Below are positions 1 to 10,193 of a stretch of 64,000 nt of DNA, one piece after another (the first letter of the stretch is position 1; each line of letters starts with the position of its first letter). This DNA is from Cryptomeria japonica. Its lineage: Eukaryota > Streptophyta > Pinopsida > Cupressales > Cupressaceae. Position numbers and translations under genes: made by a program. The stretch spans positions 145,674,091-145,738,090 of the forward strand of contig NC_081406.1 in the NCBI RefSeq assembly GCF_030272615.1, in the 5' to 3' direction. The notes under the pieces are model-generated. The model searched no databases and was not told where the DNA came from. It worked only from the letters and a program-made list of their open reading frames with translations.

Positions 1-356
1 AGACATAGAGATGCATCAATCCGGTGAGCTTATCAGAAATATATTCTGATCCAGGTTGATGAGATGGTGCTGCTACTCAGGGGGAGTAGTTAGTTGATTG
101 GTTCAATACCTTGGCATTAACCCTTCGGCATTGATATCAAAGGGAGAGAGATATCCATGTAAAAAATAAAAAAGCATATTCCAGTATGGGGGAGAGATAT
201 TTTAAAAAGCGAGAACAAGATATATCAGATCATTTAGAGAATCAGTTAGTTCTTTTGTTGTTATCTTGGGAGAGAGTTTCTTGGAGATTGTTGGCATTCC
301 TTAGCACTTGGATGTTTTTCACATTCAATGTTACCATCAATGCCAAAGGGGGAGAT
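1..356 (+). mobile_element. 3' internal end of a copia family A element, with polypurine tract
   Basis: This stretch matches, by eye, the sequence after the RNase H end of the better preserved A element at about 29950-30319. Both share a block with a 'gggggagtagtta' motif and a 'tcaaagggagagagatatcc' block. It ends in a polypurine tract (AAAGGGGGAGAT, 344-355) directly abutting the LTR start at 357, as expected for the site of plus-strand DNA priming. The pol gene of this copy lies left of the window. Any ORF here is chance reading of the 3' untranslated region. Confidence 0.8.
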
Positions 357-1569
357 TGTTGGCAATATGCAGGAATTAATTATGTGTTTTCATTGATATC
401 AACACTGCTCCGATTGGTTATTGAACTGCTCCAGTTGGAAATGGTTTTGGTAGAGGTTATCAAAGATTCTGCTCCGGTATGTCCAGATTGTTGTATTCAG
501 TTCTGGAAGGATATTCATGATGATTATATGTATGTCATATTCAGTTGGTTCATGATTTGATGCTTTGGAAGCTATTGATTATTTTCTAGACTACTGGTCG
601 ATGTTCTTGGTCCCATTTGGTAATATTTGATGAAATGGTTAAGTGGTTTTGATGCGGCTTCTAGAAATGGTTCTTAATATGCTAAATGTGTTCTTGACCA
701 TGTCCCAGTTGTTTGGTGGCTTTGCATTGTCTAGCGTGAAGATTTGGTGATCCTATTTGGGTTCAATAGGATATTCTGTGTTATTGACACTGAGGGTTTT
801 TCTCGGTTGGTGTAACGTGTTGCGGTTGATCCAGAATTCCCTCCAGAAGTGTTTTATGATTTGAGGATGTTATTTGGGTCCTTGGCCGATATGGGTTGTG
901 ATCCAATTATTTTTTTATGCATTGTAATGATAAATTTATATTAGGGTGGCCGACCTATTTGTTTAGGTCTATGTAACGCATAAATATAATTGTAAGATCT
1001 CATTGTAGATCATGCATGAATGAATGATGGATGGATGGATTAGATGCATAGATGAGCGATTAACGAATATATGTAGATGTGAAATAAGGTCTGCAAGGTT
1101 GATAGAGTTTGTTAATCAAGTTGTATGAGGATTTAGTCCCCTAGTTGTGTTGTAGACAATGTGCTTAATCATAACTATATCCAAGCATTAGGAGATGCTA
1201 TTTCCACAGTTCATTTCCTCCGGATTGTAGTTTGATGATTATGTAAGACTGCGAGACTTCCCTTTTGTGTTGAGGAGTGTCCTCTAGGCGGTTGGTCTGA
1301 TTTCAAGTGCAATCCCCATTACAATATTTTCACATACTACTGTAGAAGTATTATCTGACTGTGGGTAGGGTTTCCCTCCATGTTTTTTCCCTTCACTGGG
1401 TTCTCCACGTCAAAATATTGGTTTTGTGTGTTGTGTACTCTCATGCTTTATCTTTCACAGTGTTGTTCTCATTTTTCTCTGGTAGAAGTTTTATAATCTG
1501 CAATAATTATTTAACTTGTGGAAAATTGATTCCCCCCCCCTCTCAGTTTTCTTCCAATTCATTCTAACA
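357..1569 (+). repeat. LTR of copia family A (copy A1)
   Basis: The LTR starts TGTTGGCAATATG right after a polypurine tract, ends TTCTAACA, and is followed two bases later by a primer-binding site. Its length is 1213 bp. It resembles the LTRs at 30320-31538 (complete) and 9130-9678 (3' part). It contains a TGAA/GATG simple repeat near 1014-1045, which is the breakpoint of the later duplication. It lies between the 3' end of one A internal region and the gag start of another, so it is shared by two tandem A copies. That arrangement is typical of unequal recombination between LTRs. Confidence 0.9.
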
Positions 1570-1571
1570 AT

Positions 1572-1583
1572 TGGTATCAGAGC
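1572..1583 (+). other. Primer-binding site (initiator tRNA-Met)
   Basis: TGGTATCAGAGC lies two bases after the LTR end. This is the standard plant copia primer-binding sequence, complementary to the 3' end of initiator methionine tRNA. It fixes the element orientation as plus and the LTR right end at 1569. Confidence 0.93.
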
Positions 1584-1621
1584 AAGGTCCTCTCTGCAAA
1601 AGCTTAACCACTTGAGGAGAT

Positions 1622-1795
1622 ATGATGGCATCAAGTTTTTCATCTAATTTCTACCAAAAAGAGAGTCCCAAATTTGATGGCACAAATTACAAATTATGGA
1701 AGGAGTGAATGAGGATTCATCTGAGATGTCTTGGATCTAAGATATGGGAGATAATAGAAAATGGTTATACACCTCATGATCCTATTAGATAGATC
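1622..1795 (+). pseudogene. Copia gag N-terminal fragment (copy 1)
   Basis: Reading starts at the ATG pair at 1622-1627, ~40 bp after the PBS. The frame gives the usual copia Gag start, with S-P-K-F-D-G-T-N-Y-K-L-W and later K-I-W-E-I-I-E-N-G-Y. It contains an in-frame TGA (after L-W-K-E) and a TAG near the end, so it is dead. It stops abruptly at 1795 where an inverted LTR (family C, TGATAC) begins. The same TGA is present in the second copy at 9731-9904, so decay preceded the duplication that produced the two. Confidence 0.85.
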
Positions 1796-2085
1796 TGATA
1801 CCTGGAGTAACTAAGAGGGGGAGGGGGGGGTAAATTGGTTTACTATAAGAAATCAGAACTATTGCATATCAAAACCTTTGAACCAGAGCACAAAGAAACC
1901 AACACAATGAAAGATAAAACATGAAAGCTTAATACACACAACACCAACATTTTGACATGGAAAACCTAGTAAAGGGAAAAAACATGGTGGGAAACCCTAC
2001 CCACAATCATATAATACTTCTGCAACAATATATGAAATGATTACAATGGGGATTGCACTTGCAATCAGACTTACCGCCTAGAGAT
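1796..2085 (-). repeat. Inverted LTR of copia family C, 3' end portion (copy 1)
   Basis: The block reads as the reverse complement of an A-like LTR. It begins TGATAC, runs through a C-rich tract (as G-run at 1817-1830), and includes complements of the 'gggaaaaaccatg' and 'caatccccatt' LTR words. It breaks at 2085 where LTR B starts. The same block, with both junctions, recurs at 9905-10193, showing that C had already been invaded by B when the region duplicated. Confidence 0.82.
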
Positions 2086-2749
2086 TGTTGGCATTGCATG
2101 GAGATTGCATTGATGAAGTATAGTGTTGTCATTGATGTCAACAACAACTGATAATGGAGATGTATTATAACCGGTAGTGATACTGTATTGCAAACCGGTA
2201 TGATGCAAACTGGTAGTATTATTATTGAAGTAGAGTGATCAACCGGTAACCCTAACCTATTGATAAGTTTAACCCTAACCAATGAAGCTTGGAGAATCGA
2301 TTGTGTTGAGCTATGATCAAATGATGAGTGAAGATGAAGATGCCACGTATGCATGATGAATGTGATGAGTTTCAAAGGTGATTTGGTATGTAGAGATAAC
2401 CATTTTATCTTGGGAATGAACAAATGCATAGCATGAAGTGAATAACGTGTGATGAGTTACAAGATCCAATGTGTGGTGATCAAGGAGTGATCCAAGAGTG
2501 GTCAAAGTTGTCTTGAACAATGTGCAGCTGATTGCTATGTAATCTAATTGTCTAGATTGAACCGATATGTTTATAATCTCTATGAGATCTTAGGTTTTGT
2601 GTTGTGTTACCGACCTATTGTATTTGTATTTAAGGTCGATGAATTGTTTTGTAAATTGTGTTGGAGAATTTGTTAAGTGTGAGTTATTGTTGCCAAACCA
2701 GGAGTATGTGCAGAATGTTGTGAAGGCAGATAGGAGCATAAAAGGATCT
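2086..2749 (+). repeat. 5' LTR of B, 3' half deleted
   Basis: It starts TGTTGGCATTGCATGGAG and is clearly alignable to the 3' LTR at 8655 and the solo LTRs at 5417 and 10194. At about 2749, after 'gcataaaaggatc', it leaves the LTR alignment and continues into leader and gag. About 700 bp of LTR, including the CTAACAGGG-motif region, and the PBS are therefore missing. Confidence 0.85.
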
Positions 2750-2791
2750 TGTGTTTAAGCCTAATAGCTTGAGGAAAAGATCTCGGAGAAC

Positions 2792-3840
2792 ATGATGAAG
2801 AAAGAAGGTCTGAAGTTCAATAGGGAAAACTATAGAATTTGGAGTGATAGGATGAAGATATATATCAAGAGTTTAGGAAGCTAGTACTTGGAACATGTTG
2901 TTACTAAAGATAAATTGCATAATGGGATTTTGATAGATGATCAAAAGGAGCAATAGGAGAATAATCAGCATTGGAGGCCATCATTAGTTCCTTGTCTAAT
3001 TCAGAATATGTTGATTTTCATGGATTGGAGACTGCATATGAAGTATGAAAGAAACTAAAAGATATCTATAGTAGTGATGAGCATGTTAATATTGCCAAGG
3101 AAGAGAGTTTGAGAGGAAAATTTGATGATATGTGGATGACTGAAGGTGAAAATATTTAACAGTATGGTTAGAGAATTAAAGAGATATTCGGTGAAATCAA
3201 GAGTGTTGGAGGTACAATGGAGGATACCACTGTGGTTAGAAAGGTGTTGAGAACCCTTCTACTGGTCTACGCTATTTGAGTTGCAGCCATTTAGGAACTC
3301 AAATCTATTGATAAATTAAAGGTAACTCTTGACTTTTTCATTGTTAAACTGACTGCTTTTGAATTAAATGGTTATGATGAAAGTGTTCAAAAATCAGAGT
3401 CTGCGTTTAGATCCTCATTCTCAACCCCACCGATAAGGAAAAGCAGAGAAGTGAACTATAGTCATTAATCTAGATCTAGCAGAGAGGTAGATGGTGAAGA
3501 TGGTTTGATTGAGCTTGAAGCATTGTTGGCCAAGTGGTTACCCAGAGGTATCGGTAAGTACGAAGGTAAATTACCATTGAAGTGTTTTGCATGTAACCGG
3601 ATTGGACATATTGATGCTAACTGTCCAAATAGAGACAATGAGGAGAAACGTGAGAAGTATAGGAAGTATAAAGGCAAAGGTAAAAGAAATTGTCTCATTT
3701 CAGTAGATGGAGGAATCACAGATGAAGAATTTGAGGAAGATGCAAATGAGGACATTGAATTTGTTTCTATTAAGGAAGAGATATCAGATCAAAAGGCGTT
3801 AGTCTCTAACATGGATAGTTCTAATGACTAGATTATAGAT
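2792..3840 (+). pseudogene. Copia B gag
   Basis: The start ATG is at 2792. The frame gives the G-L-K-F-N-R-E-N-Y-R-I-W motif typical of copia Gag N-termini. A frameshift lies near 2975, after which one frame stays mostly readable into pol. A complete CCHC zinc knuckle is at 3583-3624 (CFACNRIGHIDANC), followed by a charged K/E-rich stretch. In-frame stops occur in the N-terminal half (TAG after G-S, later TAA and TAG). Gag would form the cytoplasmic particle and bind element RNA through the knuckle. Confidence 0.88.
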
Positions 3841-5416
3841 GGTGGTTGTTCACACCACATGACCAGTAACCAGAGTAAGTTTCTTACTTTGAAGGAATTT
3901 TATGGAGGTGTTGTGAGATTTGGGAATGACTCACCCTGCATGGTGAAAGGAAAGGGATCCATCTATCTTAATGGTAAGAGCAATGTAGATGATGTCTATT
4001 GGGTTGAAGGATTGAAACACAATCTTTTGAGTGTTGTTCAACTCAATGACAGAGGTTACCCATTGGAATTCAAGAATGGAATGTGCAAGATTTATGGAAG
4101 TAGAGATGAACTAATTACAACCGAAAAACATATAAAAGGTAACTTGTTTCATCTAAATTTTAAAGTCAATAATTGCTTAATTGCAAAAGTAGATGTTAGT
4201 TGGCTTTGGCATCAAAGATTTTGTCATATAAACTTTAATAACATTGTAAGAGTCAGTAAGTCCAAATCGGTAAGAGGTTTACCACAGGTGGACAAACCGG
4301 TGAATGCCTTGTTCAAGGAATGTCAGTTTGGAAAGATGAAATCTTCAACCTTTAGAGGAAAATCTTTCTCAGTTGAACATTTGCTACATTTGGTTCATAC
4401 CGACCTTTGTGGACCAATGAGGACTAGGAGTATTCAAGGTGTTCTGTATTTCATGATCTTTATTGATGATTGCTCAAGGATGATGTGGGTCACATTATTG
4501 AAGGACAAAATAGAAGCTTTTAGCAAGTTTAAAGCATTCATAGCCTTAGTTGAAAATGAAAGTGGAAGAAAGCTTAAGCGCTTAAGAACTGATCAAGGTG
4601 GTGAATTTACTTCAGAGGAATTCACTAGATACTGTGAAGACAATGGAATGAAGAGGCATCTTTCTACACCTAGGACACCATAAAAAAATGGTATTGAAAA
4701 GAGGAACAATCGGTCAATAGTTGAAGCTGTAAGGACTATGCTAGTTCAAGGTGGTGTAGCTAAGACATTCTGGAGAGAAGCTATCAGCACAACTATTTAC
4801 ACAATGAACCAGATACTAGCTAAAAGAGGTAAGGATAAACCACCATATGAATACTGGTATGGTAGATCACCTAATGTCAGTTACTTTAAGATATTTGGTA
4901 GTAGATGTTTTATCAAAAGAGGTGATTATATTGGTAAGTTTGATGCTAACAGTGATGAAGACATTTTTCTTGGTTACTCCACCAAGAGAAAATCTTACAA
5001 GTGTTACAACAACCGGACTAAGAAAATCATTGAAAGTGTTAATGTTTGAGTAGATGAGTTTCATGAAGATTCAGGAGAAACCAGTAAGGAGAAGGAGGAA
5101 GAAGAACCTTACATATTATTTCTAGAACTAGAACCGATAAAGCAAGAAGTTGGTGAACTAAATATTGTAGCCCTAGTTCAATCGGTATAGGTAGGTCCCG
5201 TAGAAGATGAAGAAAGTGAAGAAGAAGAAGAACCTAAAGACCATGATCATGTTATTCCAAGGTATGTTAGACTTAATCATAATCTTGATAAGATTATTGG
5301 AGATAAAGATGAAGGTGTGTTAACTAGAAGAGGGATAAGAGAAAATTATTGTATGATCTCCACTATTGAGCCTAGAACTGCAAAGGAAGCTTTTAGAGAC
5401 TAACACTGGATCAAGG
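3832..5416 (+). pseudogene. Copia B protease and integrase
   Basis: This is the same frame as the gag C-terminus. The protease motif appears as D-G-G-C-S-H-H-M-T at ~3837-3863; copia normally has D-S-G, so the catalytic triad is altered. The integrase zinc-binding H..H part is present (W-H-Q-R-F-C-H), but the first Cys of the C-x2-C pair is replaced (F-K-E-C). Core residues are visible as H-T-D-L-C-G-P, R-T-D-Q-G-G-E-F and N-G-I-E-K-R-N, i.e. D, D and E. Stops include a TAG before the protease and a TAA at 4681. A GKR/acidic linker leads to the RT, which is split at 5417 by a solo LTR. Confidence 0.9.
5412..5416. repeat. Target-site duplication CAAGG (left)
   Basis: CAAGG at 5412-5416 directly precedes the LTR start TGTTGG. 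An identical CAAGG at 6810-6814 directly follows the LTR end ATCATCA. Removing one copy and the LTR restores the copia pol context. Confidence 0.95.
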
Positions 5417-6809
5417 TGTTGGTATATTGCATGAAGATTTCATTAATGAAGTTTAAGTATTGTCATTGATGTTAATTATAATCGGTAATGGAGTTGTTAT
5501 ACAACTGCTAGTTGTACAGTGAAGGAAACCGGTATTACCATTGTAGCAGGGAGATGAACCAGTAACCCTACTTGTTGATGTGCCAAACCCAAACCGATGG
5601 AGCTTGGTGAATCGGTTGTGTTGATTTGTTTTGGTCTATAATCAAATGGTGATCAAAGATGATTATGCCACGTATAAATGTGATGAGTTTCAAAGTCATT
5701 TTTGGCGTGTAGAGATAACTGTTTTATCTTGGGAATCAACAAGTGTATTGCATGAAGTGGAAACCGCATGATGAGTTATAGCTTTCGATGAATGATGATC
5801 AAGGAGTGGTCGAGGTTGAATAGGATAATATGAAATGATTGATATGTAATCTAACTATCATGTTTGAATCAATTTTTATTTGTAATCTCTATGAGATCTT
5901 AGGTTTGTGATGTGTTACCGACCTATTGTTTTGCTTATAAGGTCAATGAGTTTTTGTTGTAGTGTTGACAATTTTGGTTAAGTGTTAGTGTGATTTATTG
6001 TCAAACCAAAAGGAGTATCTACAGAATATTTGAAGGCATATAGGAGCATGAAAAGGATTTGATCAAGAAGATAGTGCTATTAGCAAATCAACATTAACCC
6101 TGTTGTTCTCTAACAATTACAATAGTTAAATCCCTTAACCGGGTAAGATTTCATAGGCTTGGTGTTCTCTAAATCCTCTAACCAGGTGATCCATTAGCTT
6201 GGATTTTCAAATCCTCTATCGAGGTTACTCCTAACAAGGTATTGCTTCTAACAAGGCATTATAGTCAATCCCTTGACAGGGTGGTGTTTAACAGGATCTG
6301 TTCCCTAACAGGACATTTTGTAAAGCTTTAACAGGCTTGGCTCCTAACAGGGAGAACTTCAGAAGAGTTTAGAATACTTGTGGGTATTCATCCCCACCAT
6401 GGTTCTTCCCATTTGGGTTTCCACGTCAAGAATTATTGTTTCAAGTGGTGAATGGTTTTGTGGTTATGTTTTGATATAGTTAAATTGTTTAACTGATAAA
6501 GACACTTAGATATGTTAAGATGAACAAAAGTAATCTAAAATGTGCTTTTACTATTGTTAGTAAAGTGGTTTGATGTTTTAATAAAATGATTTGATAGTTG
6601 CAGATCTGTTATACTATTATTTTGGTATATCAGTCAACCGGTAAACTTGTCAGTGTAGTTACAGTTTATTGTTCAGTGTTTGAACTCGTTAGCTCAATAA
6701 TTGATTTATAAGTTTTTGAGTTTGGTGAAAGATTAACCTATTTTCTATCTATTGATTCACCCCCACTCTTAGTATTTGTCTGGATCCTTATTGATTCATT
6801 ATATCATCA
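5417..6809 (+). repeat. Solo LTR of copia family B inserted in B pol
   Basis: This is a 1393-bp element, TGTTGG...ATCATCA, flanked by perfect 5-bp duplications (CAAGG). It aligns with the LTR at 10194-11608 over its length. No internal sequence is present, so it is the product of LTR-LTR recombination after insertion. It contains about eleven degenerate copies of a CTAAC(A/C)GGG word between 6125 and 6360, and a C-rich tract near 6760 shortly before its end. It is nested in another member of its own family. Confidence 0.95.
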
Positions 6810-8315
6810 CAAGGGAATGGAAGAATAACTTGACCAGATTGAGAAGAACAATACATGGACACTAGTACCCATACTGAAGAACAAGAATGTAATAGGTACA
6901 AAATGGGTATTCAGAAATAAATCGAATGAAGATGGAGTAGTGGTTAGAAATAAAGCCAGACTAGTATGCAAAGGTTATGCACAAGAAGAAGGTAAAGACT
7001 ATGGTGAGACATTTGCACTAGTTGCAAGATTGGAAGGTGTAAGGACTCTACTTGCATTTGCATCATATAGAGGATTCAAAGTATATTAGATGGATGTGAA
7101 GTGAACATTTCTAAATGTAATTTTGGAAGAGGAAGTCTACATTGAATAGCCAGATGGTTATGCATTGATTGAAGCAAAGGATATGGTGTGCAAATTATGG
7201 TGTACAAATTACACAAGGCACTATATGGTTTGAAGCAAGTAGCTAGGGCATCGTATGAAAGACTACATTCTCACTTAGTGAAGATTGGTTTTCATAGAAC
7301 TAGTGAACACAGTAACATATATCTCAAGACAAAAGGAGATAAGATACTAGTTAGTGAGGTATTTGTGGATGGTATCATTTTTAGAGGTAATGATGACATG
7401 TGTGATGACTTTGCTAATGAGATGAAAAGTGAATTTGAGATGTCTCTGGTAGGTGAGATAAAATTCTTTATAGGTTTGCAAATTCAACAGATGAACGAAG
7501 GAATTTTTATCACACAGTCCAAATATGTGAAAGAAGTGTTGAAGACTTTTGGAATAGGAGACTATAAACTAGTTGGAACACCAATGGTTATAGGCTCTAA
7601 ATTATCTAAGGAAGATAATTCTACATCAGTTGATGAAAAAGAGTACAAGTCTATGATAGGAAAACTACATTATGTTGTTCACAACAGACTGGATATTGCT
7701 CATGCAGTTGGATTAGTTGCCAGATTTCAGAAAAGTCCGAAGGAGACACACATGGTAGCAACTAAAAGAATTTTCAGATATTTGAAAGGTACAATTGACT
7801 ATGGATTATGGTATCCATATGAAGGAGACTTTGATTTAAAAGTCTATACAGATGCATACTGGGCAGTCAATGTTGATGAGATGAATAGTACAATTGGAGG
7901 AGCATTTTTTCTTGGAGGCAGACTCATGTCATGGAGCAACAAGAAAAAGAGTTGTATCTCGCAATCAGCCACAAAAGCTAAATATGTTGCAAAATACATG
8001 AATTGTACACAAGCAATCTGGATGAAACACATTTTGGAAGGTTTCAAGTTGAAAATATCTAAACCGGTAAGGATTTTATGTGATAACAAAAGTACTATAA
8101 AAATTTCAAAGAACCTGGTGTTGCATGCTAGAACAAAGCATATTGAGCTAAAGTATCATTTTCTGAGAGAGAAAGTGCAGAGTAAAGATGTGTCACTGGA
8201 GCATGTTTCTTCAAAACAACAACTAGAAAATATCTTTACTAAACCTCTACCTAAGGCTGCATTTGAGTATCTTAGAGGTAAGTTAGGGGTTATATCCCTA
8301 CATGAATTTAATTAA
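6810..8315 (+). pseudogene. Copia B reverse transcriptase and RNase H
   Basis: The RT begins right after the solo LTR (M-E-E[11 protein letters not shown], then G-T-K-W-V-F-R-N-K) with TAA, TAG and TGA stops. A frameshift near 7190 leads to a 375-codon open stretch to 8315. The RT active-site motif reads F-V-D-G instead of F-V-D-D, and in RNase H the usual A-E-A-E-Y is A-T-K-A-K-Y; both changes should abolish activity. The C-terminal K-H-I-E-L-K-Y-H-F-L-R-E and F-T-K-P-L-P motifs are intact. The long open frame is residual, not a sign of function. Confidence 0.92.
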
Positions 8316-8654
8316 GCAGATGTGGAAGACATCAGTCCCAAAGCCTATTGAAAATATTGAAGAAGGATTGGTGTAGAGTGGAGCTACTCCACAGGGGGAG
8401 AAAATAGTTGCAGAAAGGTGAATAATGAAATTGTATGATTTACCTTCACTTTGGCATTGGTATCAAAGGGGGAGAAGAACTATATATGATTGATTGATAG
8501 CCAGTTACCAGCTGAAGACATGGAGATACAATTGGAGGAGAGTATATGTAAAAATGTAAACCAAGATTCCTATTCTATGTATATTCTTTACTCTCAATCA
8601 TCACAATCAAGTGGTATTGATATTTGTATTGTCATCAATGCCAAAGGGGGAGAA
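8316..8654 (+). other. B 3' untranslated region with polypurine tract
   Basis: There is no gene here. It has a GGGGGAGAA block at about 8394 and a 'caaagggggagaag' word at 8464, then the tract AAAGGGGGAGAA at 8643-8654 immediately before the LTR start. The small ORF crossing it has no family features. Confidence 0.8.
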
Positions 8655-9129
8655 TGTTGGCATTGCATGAAGATTGCATTGATGCAGTATAGTGTTGTCA
8701 TTGATATCAATAGCAACCGATAATGGAGATGTATTGCAACCGGTAGTGATACTGTATTGCAAACCGGTATGATGCAAACCAGTAGTATTATTATTGGAGT
8801 GGAGTGATCAACTGATAACCCTAACCGATGGAGCTTGGAGAATCAGTTCTGTTGATATGATCGAATGATGAGTGGAGATGAAGATGCCACGTATGCATGA
8901 TGCATGAGATGAGTTTCAAAGTGGATTTGGTGCATAGAGACAACTATTTTATCTTGGGAATGAACAAATGCATAGCATGAAGTGAATAACGCGTGATGAG
9001 TTACAAGATCCAATGTGCGGTGATCAAGGAGTGATCCAGGAGCGGTCAAAGTTGTCTTGAACAATGTGCAGCTGATTTCTATGTAATCTAATGGTCTAGA
9101 TTGAACTGATATGTTTGTAATCTCTATGA
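8655..9129 (+). repeat. 3' LTR of B, first 475 bp
   Basis: It starts TGTTGGCATTGCATGAAG and matches the B 5' LTR at roughly 90 percent by eye. At about 9120-9130 ('tctctatgaatgaatgaatg') the sequence switches to family A LTR sequence. The joint is inside a TGAA microsatellite, which marks the crossover of the ~8.1-kb duplication. Confidence 0.85.
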
Positions 9130-9678
9130 ATGAATGAATGAATGAATGATGGATGCATAGATGAGCGATTAACGAATATATGTAGATGCAAAATAAGGTC
9201 TGTAAGGTTGATAGAGTTTGTTAATCAAGTTGTATGAGGATTTAGTCCTCCGGTTGTGTTGTAGACAGTGTGCTTAATCAGAACTATAACCAAGAATTAG
9301 GAGATGCTATTTCCATAGTTCATTTCCTCCAGATTGTATTTCGATGATTATTAAGTCTGCGAGACTTCCATTTTGTGTTGAGGAGTGTCCTCTAGGTGGT
9401 TGGTCTGATTGCAAACACAATCCCCATTGCAACATTTTCACGTAGTGCTATAAAAGTATTATCTGATTGTGGGTAGGGTTTCCCACCATGGTTTTTCCCT
9501 TCACCAAGTTTTCCATGTCAAAATATTGGTGTTGTGTGTTGTGTACTCTCATGCTTTATCTTTCATAGTGTTGTTCTCATTTTTCTCTAGTAGAAGGTTT
9601 ATAATCTGCAATAATTGTTTAACTTGTGGAAAGCTAATTTACCCTCTCCTCTCAGTTTTCCTCCAGTTTATTCTAACA
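9130..9678 (+). repeat. 3' part of family A LTR (copy A2), chimeric with LTR B
   Basis: It is collinear with 1030-1569 of LTR A1, sharing 'gatgagcgattaacgaatat' and the C-rich end, and it terminates TTCTAACA. A decayed PBS (TGGTATTAGATC, 9681-9692) follows. Its 5' half is absent and is replaced by LTR B at the TGAA repeat. Confidence 0.87.
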
Positions 9679-9730
9679 ATTGGTATTAGATCAAAGTCCT
9701 CTCTACAAAAGCTTAACCACTTGAGGAGAT

Positions 9731-9904
9731 ATGATGACATCAATTTTTTCATCTAATTTCTACTGGAAGGAGAGTCCCAGATTTGATGGTATAGATTACA
9801 AATTATAGAAGGAGTGAATGAGGATTAATCTAAGATGTCTTGGAGCTAAGATATGGGAGATAATAGAAAAAGGTTATACACCTCATGATCCTATTAGACA
9901 GATC
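9731..9904 (+). pseudogene. Copia A gag N-terminal fragment (copy 2)
   Basis: It starts at the ATG at 9731 and parallels 1622-1795 codon by codon, including the same in-frame TGA after the W-K-E/x-K-E position. It ends at CAGATC, followed by TGATAC of the inverted LTR. The continuation of this gag is at 25902. Confidence 0.86.
9900..9904. repeat. Target-site duplication AGATC for element C (left copy)
   Basis: AGATC here precedes the inverted LTR start TGATAC. The partner AGATC is at 25902-25906, right after the decayed LTR end 'gccaat'. Both copies lie in copia A gag sequence. Confidence 0.78.
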
Positions 9905-10193
9905 TGATACTGGAGTAAACTAAGAGGGGGAGGGGGGGTGAATCAGTTTAGTATCAAATTTCAAAACTATTGCATATCAAAACCTTTGAACCAGATCACA
10001 AAGAAACCAACAAAATAAAAGATAAAATAAGAAAGTACAGTGCACACAACACTAATATTTTGACGTGGAAAACTCTATAAAGGGAATAACCATGATGAGA
10101 AGCCCTACCCACAATCAGATAATACTTCTGCAGCAATATGTGAAATGATTACAATGGGTATTGCACTTGCAATCAGACTTACTGCCTAGAGCT
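9905..10193 (-). repeat. Family C 3' LTR, left piece
   Basis: This is the reverse complement of an LTR end, starting TGATACTGGAG, with the G-run at 9926-9938. It continues at 11609 after the solo LTR. It is a duplicate of 1796-2085. Confidence 0.83.

Larger units (their letters stand above)
2086..9129 (+). mobile_element. Copia family B element, nearly full length, decayed
   Basis: The layout is a truncated 5' LTR (2086-2749), gag (2792-3840), protease and integrase (to 5416), RT and RNase H (6815-8315), 3' untranslated region and purine tract (8316-8654), then the first 475 bp of the 3' LTR (8655-9129). The pol is interrupted by a solo LTR of the same family (5417-6809). The 5' LTR has lost its right half and the PBS. 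The 3' LTR is fused to LTR A sequence at a TGAA repeat. The order PR-INT-RT-RH is diagnostic of Ty1/copia. Several catalytic residues are mutated. Confidence 0.88.

Noticed and set aside
186-560. 124-codon ORF across the A purine tract and LTR start
   Set aside because: It crosses the internal/LTR boundary and its counterpart at 30200-30469 differs by frame-breaking changes. It is non-coding LTR sequence.
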